A stretch of DNA of 64,000 nucleotides from Mycobacterium sp. 1164966.3 (lineage in GTDB: Bacteria > Actinomycetota > Actinomycetes > Mycobacteriales > Mycobacteriaceae): contig NZ_LZSG01000070.1 in NCBI RefSeq assembly GCF_001665395.1, positions 1 through 64,000 of the forward strand, given 5' to 3'. How positions within the stretch are numbered: the first letter of the stretch is position 1; each line of letters opens with the position of its first letter. Both the position numbers and the translations under genes were made by a program. Shown here in pieces: positions 58,269 to 64,000 of this stretch. Below the pieces are notes generated by a model. That model saw only the letters and a list, made by a program, of their open reading frames with translations, searched no databases and was not told the DNA's origin.

Positions 58269-60092
58269 ATGACCACCAACGAGGGCCCAACCACCATGTG
58301 CGAGGCGTTCCAGCGCACCGCGGCAATCGATCCGGATGCCGTCGCCCTGCGGACCCCTGGTGACACCCAGACACTGACCTGGCGCGAATATCTCGACCAG
58401 GTGCGCAAGGTGGCGGCCGGGCTCGCCGGCCTGGGGGTCCGCCGCGGCGACACCGTCTCGCTGATGATGGCGAACCGCATCGAGTTCTACCCGCTCGAGG
58501 TCGGCGCGCAACACGTTGGCGCCACCTCGTTTTCGGTGTACAACACGCTGCCGGCCGAACAACTGACCTACGTGTTCGGCAACGCCGGCACCAAGGTGGT
58601 GATCTGCGAGGAGCAGTACGTCGACCGCATCCGCGCCAGCGGCGCAGCCATCGAACACATCGTCTGCATCGACGGCAACCCGCAGGGCACGCGCTCGGTA
58701 GACGATTTGTACGCCGCCGCTACCGCAGATTTCGACTTCGACGCCTCATGGCGGGCTGTGCAACCCGACGACGTGGTCACTCTGATCTACACCTCCGGGA
58801 CCACCGGCAACCCCAAGGGGGTCGAGATGACCCACACCAACCTGCTGTTCGAGGGCCGGGCCATCGACACGGTGCTCGGGATCGAATTCGGTGACCGGAT
58901 CACGTCGTTTCTGCCGTCGGCGCACATCGCCGACCGGATGTGTTGCCTCTACCTGCAGGAGATGTTCGGCAGCCAGGTCACAGTCGTGTCTGACAGTCGT
59001 CAGATCGCGGCCGTACTGCCCGACGTCCGTCCCACCATCTGGGGTGCCGTGCCGCGGGTATGGGAAAAGCTCAAGGCCGGAATCGAATTCATGGTCGGCC
59101 ACGAAACCGACGACACCAAGCGACAAGCATTGGATTGGGCAATGGCGATAGCCGCGAAACGCGCTGCGACCCTGGTTGCCGGTGAAGAGATGCCGGACGA
59201 CCTAGCCGCCGAATGGGCCAAGGCTGACGAGCTGGTGCTGTCGAAGGTCCGCGAACGGCTCGGCTTCGGCGAGCTGCGGTGGGCGGTCTCGGGAGCGGCG
59301 CCGATTCCCAAAGAGACACTGGCGTTCTTCGCGGGCATCGGCATGCCGATCGCCGAGCTTTGGGGAATGTCCGAATTGAGCTGCGCCGCGACGCTCGTCC
59401 ATCCCCGCGAAGCGCGCCTTGGCACCGTCGGCAAACTGCTGCCCGGGCTGGAGGGCAAAATCGCCGAGGACGGGGAGTATCTGGTCCGCGGCCCGTTGGT
59501 GATGAAGGGCTACCGCAAGGAACCGGCCAAGACCGCGGAGGCGATCGACGAAGCAGGGTGGCTGCACACCGGAGACATCCTCGAGGTCGACTCCGACGGC
59601 TTTCTGAGGGTCGTCGACCGCAAAAAGGAGCTGATCATCAATGCGGCCGGAAAGAACATGTCGCCGGCCAACATTGAGAACAGCATCCTTGCCGCGTGCC
59701 CGATGATCGGGGTGATGATCGCGATCGGTGACGGCCGGCCGTACAACACCGCGCTGATGGTCTTCGATGCGGACTCGGTCGGCCCGTATGCGGCCCAGCG
59801 CGGGCTCGAGCCTTCGCCCGCGGCCCTGGCAGCCGATCCGGAGGTGATTTCCCGGATCGCCGCGGGAGTGGCCGAAGGCAACGCCAAACTCTCGCGGGTG
59901 GAGCAGATCAAGCGCTTCCGGGTGCTGCCCACGTTGTGGGAGCCGGGCGGCGACGAGATAACGCTGACGATGAAGCTCAAACGCCGCCCGATCGTCACGA
60001 AATACGCCGCCGAGGTCGAGGAGCTCTACGCCGGTGATCTGCACCCCGACGTCCACGAGCCCGCCAGCGTCGCATCGGTGCAGCCGGCGTGA
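58269..60092 (+). CDS. fadD11: Long-chain acyl-CoA synthetase, FadD11-like, unbroken
   Basis: 607-residue AMP-forming ligase. P-loop YTSGTTGNPKGVEMTHTN, WGMSELSCAA (A5 motif), LHTGDILEVDSDGFLRVVDR and NAAGKNMSP. It resembles long-chain acyl-CoA synthetases of the ACSL type. ATG at 58269 has AGGAGAG 5 nt upstream. In M. tuberculosis the gene is split into fadD11.1 and fadD11 (Rv1549/Rv1550); here it is one intact frame. Its stop overlaps the plsB1 GTG by 4 nt, so acyl activation and acyl transfer to glycerol-3-phosphate are translationally coupled. Confidence 0.94.
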   Translation: MTTNEGPTTMCEAFQRTAAIDPDAVALRTPGDTQTLTWREYLDQVRKVAAGLAGLGVRRGDTVSLMMANRIEFYPLEVGAQHVGATSFSVYNTLPAEQLTYVFGNAGTKVVICEEQYVDRIRASGAAIEHIVCIDGNPQGTRSVDDLYAAATADFDFDASWRAVQPDDVVTLIYTSGTTGNPKGVEMTHTNLLFEGRAIDTVLGIEFGDRITSFLPSAHIADRMCCLYLQEMFGSQVTVVSDSRQIAAVLPDVRPTIWGAVPRVWEKLKAGIEFMVGHETDDTKRQALDWAMAIAAKRAATLVAGEEMPDDLAAEWAKADELVLSKVRERLGFGELRWAVSGAAPIPKETLAFFAGIGMPIAELWGMSELSCAATLVHPREARLGTVGKLLPGLEGKIAEDGEYLVRGPLVMKGYRKEPAKTAEAIDEAGWLHTGDILEVDSDGFLRVVDRKKELIINAAGKNMSPANIENSILAACPMIGVMIAIGDGRPYNTALMVFDADSVGPYAAQRGLEPSPAALAADPEVISRIAAGVAEGNAKLSRVEQIKRFRVLPTLWEPGGDEITLTMKLKRRPIVTKYAAEVEELYAGDLHPDVHEPASVASVQPA

Positions 60093-62047
60093 CCGGGGGA
60101 GTGGCGGGGACTGTGCGTGAGGTCAGCCGCGCACGGATACGAAAGTTGCTGCAGCGCACCGGTATTGTCGACGAATCGGTTACGGCGTTGCCGACGGACC
60201 CAGCCGAGGTCGGTCAGCTGCTGGCCGCCAAGTGGTACGAGGAGCGGCTGCAGAAGCTGGCGGCCGACCTCGGGCGGGATCCCGACAGTGTGCGTGTCGA
60301 AGCCGCCTGCTACCTGCGTGAGGTCGCGGCCTCGCGGGACGAGCGTGCCGTGGAGGCGTGGCGGGGCTTCAGCCGCTGGCTGATGCGCGCCTATGACGTG
60401 CTCGTCGACGAGGACCAGATCGCTGCGCTGCGCAAGCTCGATCGCAAAGCGACACTGGCGTTTGCGTTTTCGCACCGGTCTTACCTGGACGGCATGCTGC
60501 TGCCGGAGACGATCCAGGCCAATCGGCTCTCCCCGGCGTTGACCTTCGGCGGGTCGAACCTGAACTTCTTTCCGATGGGCGGCTTCGCCAAGCGCACGGG
60601 CACCATCTTCATCCGCCGTCAGACCAAGGACATTCCGGTCTACCGGTTCGTATTGCGCGCCTACACCGCGCAGCTGGTGCAAAACCACGTCAACCTGACC
60701 TGGTCCATTGAAGGTGGCCGCACCAGAACCGGCAAGCTGCGGCCCCCGGTGTTCGGCATCCTGCGCTACATCACCGACGCCGTCGACGAAATCGACGGTC
60801 CCGAAGTGTATTTGGTCCCCACCTCCATCGTGTACGACCAGCTGCACGAGGTCGAAGCGATGACGAACGAGGCCTACGGTGCCGTTAAACGGCCGGAGGA
60901 CTTCCGCTTCCTGGTCCGGCTCGCACGCCAGCAGGGCGAGCGGCTGGGCCGGGCCTATCTTGACTTCGGCGAACCGCTGCCGTTGCGCAAGCGCCTCGAG
61001 GAATTGCGGGCCCTGCAAACCGGGGACTCGGGTACCGGTACCGAAATCGAGCGCATCGCACTGGACGTGGAACACCGGATCAACCGCGCCACCCCGGTCA
61101 CCCCCACCGCGGTGGTCAGCCTCGCGCTGCTGGGCGCCGACCGCTCGCTTTCCATCAGCGAGGTGCTGGCCACCGTGCAACCGCTGGCCAGTTACATCGC
61201 GGCACGGCACTGGGCGGTGGCCGGCGCCGCCGACCTGACCAACCGTTCGACGATCCGCTGGACGCTGCACCAGCTGGTCTCCTCCGGCGTGGTGAACGTG
61301 TACGACGCCGGTACCGAGGCGGTGTGGGGCATCGGCGCCGACCAACACCTGGTCGCGGCGTTCTACCGCAATACCGCAATCCACATCCTGGTCGACCGCG
61401 CGATCGCCGAGATGGCATTGCTGGCCGCCACCGAGGATGCGGCCGACGGCTCGGTGCTCCCGGCCACCGTGCGCGACGAGGCGCTGCGCCTGCGCGAGTT
61501 GCTGAAGTTCGAGTTCCTGTTCTCCGCCCGAGCACAGTTCGAGAAGGATCTTGCCGACGAGGTGCGGCTGATCGGGCCGGTGGAGGACACCACCAGGTCC
61601 GTCGCGGCGGCCGACGTGCGGCGGCTGCTGGAATCGGCCGACCTGCTGCTTGCGCACCTGGTGCTGCGACCGTTCTTGGACGCCTACCACATCGTCGCCG
61701 ACCGGCTGGCCGCCCACGAGGACGAGACATTCGACGAACAGGCCTTCCTGACCGAGTGCCTGCAGGTGGGCAAGCAGTGGGAGTTGCAGCACCGCATCGC
61801 CAGCGCCGAGTCGAGGTCGATGGAACTGTTCAAGACCGCGCTGCGGCTGGCCCGGCATCGCGAGCTGGTCGACGTGCCCGCCGAACCCGATGACGCCGGT
61901 GACATTGCGCAACGGCGACGTCAGTTCGCCGACGAGATCGCCACCGCCATCAGGCGGGTCAACGTGATCGCGGAACTGGCCAGAACGCGCGGTCTGACCG
62001 CCACCACGACCGCCGCATACAGTGGTTGGCATGCCCCTACAAGGTGA
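60089..62047 (+). CDS. plsB1: Glycerol-3-phosphate acyltransferase
   Basis: 652 residues of the PlsB family, which acylates glycerol-3-phosphate at the first step of phospholipid and triacylglycerol synthesis. The acyltransferase blocks are visible: FSHRSYLDGML (HxxxxD), FGGSNLNFFPMGG, FIRRQTKDIPVYR, SIEGGRTRTGKL and VYLVPTSIVYDQL. GTG start overlaps the fadD11 stop. Its 3' end overlaps the start of the next gene by 17 nt. In M. tuberculosis the frd operon follows; here it does not. Confidence 0.94.
   Translation: MTGGVAGTVREVSRARIRKLLQRTGIVDESVTALPTDPAEVGQLLAAKWYEERLQKLAADLGRDPDSVRVEAACYLREVAASRDERAVEAWRGFSRWLMRAYDVLVDEDQIAALRKLDRKATLAFAFSHRSYLDGMLLPETIQANRLSPALTFGGSNLNFFPMGGFAKRTGTIFIRRQTKDIPVYRFVLRAYTAQLVQNHVNLTWSIEGGRTRTGKLRPPVFGILRYITDAVDEIDGPEVYLVPTSIVYDQLHEVEAMTNEAYGAVKRPEDFRFLVRLARQQGERLGRAYLDFGEPLPLRKRLEELRALQTGDSGTGTEIERIALDVEHRINRATPVTPTAVVSLALLGADRSLSISEVLATVQPLASYIAARHWAVAGAADLTNRSTIRWTLHQLVSSGVVNVYDAGTEAVWGIGADQHLVAAFYRNTAIHILVDRAIAEMALLAATEDAADGSVLPATVRDEALRLRELLKFEFLFSARAQFEKDLADEVRLIGPVEDTTRSVAAADVRRLLESADLLLAHLVLRPFLDAYHIVADRLAAHEDETFDEQAFLTECLQVGKQWELQHRIASAESRSMELFKTALRLARHRELVDVPAEPDDAGDIAQRRRQFADEIATAIRRVNVIAELARTRGLTATTTAAYSGWHAPTR
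62018..62030 (+). promoter_or_regulatory. -10 element of the nitroreductase gene
   Basis: TACAGT at 62018-62023 inside the plsB1 3' end, 7 nt before the ATG at 62031, leaderless layout. It decides the ATG over the GTG at 62022, which lies within the -10 box itself. Confidence 0.55.
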
Positions 62048-62468
62048 ATACGCCCCCAGCCCCCTCGATTGGTCCCGCGAACAAGCCGAGAAGTACGCCG
62101 AATCCGGCGGCGCCGAGGCCGCGGACATGAAGGGCAAGCCCATCATCCTGCTGACCACCGTCGGCGCCAAGACCGGCAAGCTGCGCAAGACGCCGCTGAT
62201 GCGCGTCGAGCACGACGGCCAGTACGCCGTCGTCGCCTCCCTCGGCGGTGCCCCGAAGAACCCGGTCTGGTACCACAACATCGTGAAGAACCCCCGCGTC
62301 GAGCTTCAGGACGGCAGCGTCACGCGCGATTACGAGGCCCGCGAGGTGTTCGGCGACGAGAAGGCCGTGTGGTGGGAGCGCGCCGTGGCGGCGTGGCCGG
62401 ACTACGCCGAGTACCAGAAGAAGACCGACCGGCAGATTCCGGTGTTCGTGCTGACCCCGGTAAGCTGA
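62031..62468 (+). CDS. F420 deazaflavin-dependent nitroreductase family protein, Rv1558-like
   Basis: 145 residues of the Ddn/FDOR family. PIILLTTVGAKTGKLRKTPL is the conserved F420-binding start of the split-barrel fold, followed by GGAPKNPVWYHNIVKNPRVEL and WPDYAEYQKKTDRQIPVF. Family members use reduced F420 to reduce quinones or nitro compounds. Located in order before ilvA as in M. tuberculosis. Confidence 0.92.
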   Translation: MPLQGEYAPSPLDWSREQAEKYAESGGAEAADMKGKPIILLTTVGAKTGKLRKTPLMRVEHDGQYAVVASLGGAPKNPVWYHNIVKNPRVELQDGSVTRDYEAREVFGDEKAVWWERAVAAWPDYAEYQKKTDRQIPVFVLTPVS

Positions 62469-62501
62469 CTTGCCCCTGGGGCGGCATGGCACCATTGATC
62501 G

Positions 62502-63803
62502 GTGTCCGCTGAACTGAGCGTGAGCCCGCAGGGCCGGGGAAGTCTGCCGCTGTCCGCGGCCGACATCGACGGCGCGGCGAAGCGGATTGCCCCGGTGGTG
62601 GCGCCCACCCCGTTGCAACTCAGCGAGCGGCTGTCGGATGTCACCGGCGCGACGGTCTATCTCAAACGCGAAGACCTGCAGACCGTGCGCTCCTACAAGC
62701 TGCGGGGCGCCTACAACCTGCTGGTCCAGTTGTCCGACGACGAGCTGGCCGCGGGCGTGGTGTGCTCGTCCGCCGGCAACCACGCGCAGGGCTTCGCGTA
62801 CGCCTGCCGGGCGCTGGGCGTGCACGGCCGCGTTTATGTGCCCGCCAAGACACCTAAGCAGAAGCGTGACCGGATCCGTTATCACGGCCGGGAGTTCATC
62901 GAGCTGATCGTCGCCGGGTCGACCTACGATCTGGCCGCGGAGGCGGCCATGGCCGATGTCGAACGCACCGGCGCCACACTGGTGCCGCCGTACGACGACC
63001 TGCGCACCATGGCCGGTCAGGGCACCATCGCCGTCGAAGTGCTGGCGCAGCTCGAAGAGCTCGGTGGGGAGCCCGATCTGATGGTGGTTCCGGTGGGCGG
63101 CGGCGGCTGCATCGCCGGCGTCACGACCTACCTCGCCGAGCGGACCACCAAGACCGCGGTGTTGGGTATCGAGCCGGCGGGGGCCGCCGCGATGATGGCG
63201 GCGCTGGCCGCGGGGGAGCCGGTGACGCTGGACCACGTCGACCAGTTCGTCGACGGCGCCGCAGTGAACCGCGCCGGCACCCTCACCTATGCGGCGCTGG
63301 CCGCCGCCGGGGACATGGTGTCCATCACCACCGTCGACGAGGGCGCGGTGTGCACCGCGATGCTCGACCTCTACCAGAACGAGGGCATCATCGCCGAGCC
63401 GGCGGGCGCGCTCGCGGTGGCCGGGCTGCTCGAGACCGACGTCGAGCCCGGGTCCACCGTGGTGTGCCTTATCTCCGGCGGCAACAACGACATCTCACGC
63501 TACGGCGAGGTGCTGGAGCGCTCGCTGATCCACCTCGGCCTCAAGCACTACTTCCTGGTGGACTTCCCGCAGGAGCCCGGGGCGTTGCGCAGATTCCTCG
63601 ACGAGGTGCTCGGGCCCAACGACGACATCACGTTGTTCGAGTACGTCAAGCGCAACAACCGGGAGACCGGCGAGGCGCTGGTCGGCATTCAGCTGGGATC
63701 GGCCGCAGACCTGGATGGCCTGCTGGCCCGGATGCGGGCGACCGAGATTCACGTCGAAACCCTGCACCCCGGCTCCCCGGCGTACCGCTACCTGCTTTTG
63801 TAG
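62502..63803 (+). CDS. ilvA: Threonine dehydratase, biosynthetic
   Basis: 433 residues, PLP enzyme converting threonine to 2-oxobutyrate, the first step to isoleucine. The PLP lysine is in VRSYKLRGAY; SSAGNHAQGFA binds the substrate; VVPVGGGGCIAGVTTYL binds the phosphate. The C-terminus (about residues 345-433, HYFLVDFPQEPGALRRFL) is a single ACT-like regulatory domain for isoleucine/valine. GTG at 62502. The same window has an isoleucine T-box at ileS, so two isoleucine-responsive points lie 26 kb apart. Confidence 0.96.
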   Translation: MSAELSVSPQGRGSLPLSAADIDGAAKRIAPVVAPTPLQLSERLSDVTGATVYLKREDLQTVRSYKLRGAYNLLVQLSDDELAAGVVCSSAGNHAQGFAYACRALGVHGRVYVPAKTPKQKRDRIRYHGREFIELIVAGSTYDLAAEAAMADVERTGATLVPPYDDLRTMAGQGTIAVEVLAQLEELGGEPDLMVVPVGGGGCIAGVTTYLAERTTKTAVLGIEPAGAAAMMAALAAGEPVTLDHVDQFVDGAAVNRAGTLTYAALAAAGDMVSITTVDEGAVCTAMLDLYQNEGIIAEPAGALAVAGLLETDVEPGSTVVCLISGGNNDISRYGEVLERSLIHLGLKHYFLVDFPQEPGALRRFLDEVLGPNDDITLFEYVKRNNRETGEALVGIQLGSAADLDGLLARMRATEIHVETLHPGSPAYRYLLL

Positions 63804-63815
63804 GCCCCTCTCGTG

Positions 63816-63879
63816 CCGCGAGCGCGCGCAAATGTACAGGTTTTCGACCGTTTTGCCGTACATTTGCGGACGCTCGCGG
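63816..63879. terminator. Hairpin repeat, family C copy 2
   Basis: 22-nt arms 63816-63837 and 63858-63879 pairing at 20 of 22 positions (CCGCGAGCG and CGCAAATGTAC blocks) around a 20-nt loop. It fills the gap between ilvA and the next convergent gene and probably terminates both. Confidence 0.8.
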
Positions 63880-63885
63880 ACGGGT

Positions 63886-64000
63886 CTACCGGGTGTAGGG
63901 CGTCAGGTACTGCGGCACCGGGGTGGTGGGAACGAGGTCGTCGGCCGGGACCGGGGCATCGGCCGCCAGGCGCAGCGGCAGCACCCCGGCCCAATGCGGC
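63886..64000 (-). CDS. 3' end of a leftward gene, possibly pyridoxamine 5'-phosphate oxidase-like
   Basis: Only the last 37 codons are in the window, ending TAG at 63886. The visible tail PHWAGVLPLRLAADAPVPAD and then VPQYLTPYTR resembles, from memory, the end of some split-barrel pyridoxamine-phosphate oxidase-like proteins, but this is weak. Codon use and reading frame fit a real gene. Treat function as unassigned. Confidence 0.5.
   Translation of the reverse strand, partial: PHWAGVLPLRLAADAPVPADDLVPTTPVPQYLTPYTR

Overview
The window is a GC-rich actinobacterial chromosome segment and is almost certainly from a slow-growing nontuberculous Mycobacterium. Gene order and protein features from about 29.6 kb to the right end follow the M. 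tuberculosis Rv1529-Rv1559 block: fadD24-like, adh, Rv1531-Rv1535, ileS, dinX, ansA, lspA, Rv1540, glbN, Rv1543, Rv1544, Rv1546, dnaE1, fadD11, plsB1, Rv1558, ilvA. These assignments are recognition from memory of the families, not a database search. The species cannot be fixed from the window.

Left third (1-33 kb), accessory lipid and peptide metabolism. A very large nonribosomal peptide synthetase is cut by the left edge. In the window it is A-PCP-E / C-A-PCP / C-A-PCP / C-A-PCP / C-A-PCP-E / C-PCP, with an unusual A-less and TE-less terminal module. It converges on a small membrane methyltransferase and a Mas/Pks5-type polyketide synthase. Divergent from the PKS are two FadD24-like fatty-acyl-AMP ligases flanking an MFS exporter, then an alcohol dehydrogenase and a CMD-family protein. 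This is the usual set of parts for a lipopeptide: acyl activation, chain extension, peptide assembly, capping and export. It sits where M. tuberculosis carries pks5-papA4-fadD24. The PKS keeps its KS, AT, DH and ACP residues but has lost the catalytic tyrosine of its KR and the glycine-rich NADPH loop of its ER, so the likely product is a non-reduced keto-acyl unit.

Middle (33-49 kb), conserved core with regulatory RNA. A TetR/nitronate monooxygenase operon has a palindromic operator laid over a leaderless promoter. An M-box magnesium riboswitch is followed by a short upstream ORF and the Rv1535 homologue. An isoleucine T-box precedes ileS. Then come dinX, ansA, an IS607-type insertion (dead tnpA, apparently intact tnpB), lspA-rluD, two methyltransferase genes (one on each side of the dinX-to-rluD block), a shortened Ldh-family oxidoreductase and glbN.

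Right part (49-64 kb). Two SDR genes, an MMPL transporter, an SRPBCC protein, dnaE1, a leucine-carboxymethyltransferase-like gene, an unbroken fadD11 translationally coupled to plsB1, an F420-type nitroreductase, ilvA, and the 3' end of a further gene.

Two features recur across the window. Several genes carry a TAnnnT -10 box 6-8 nt before an ATG or GTG, which points to leaderless mRNAs. Gene 3' ends, especially between convergent genes, carry long hairpins that fall into at least three sequence families.
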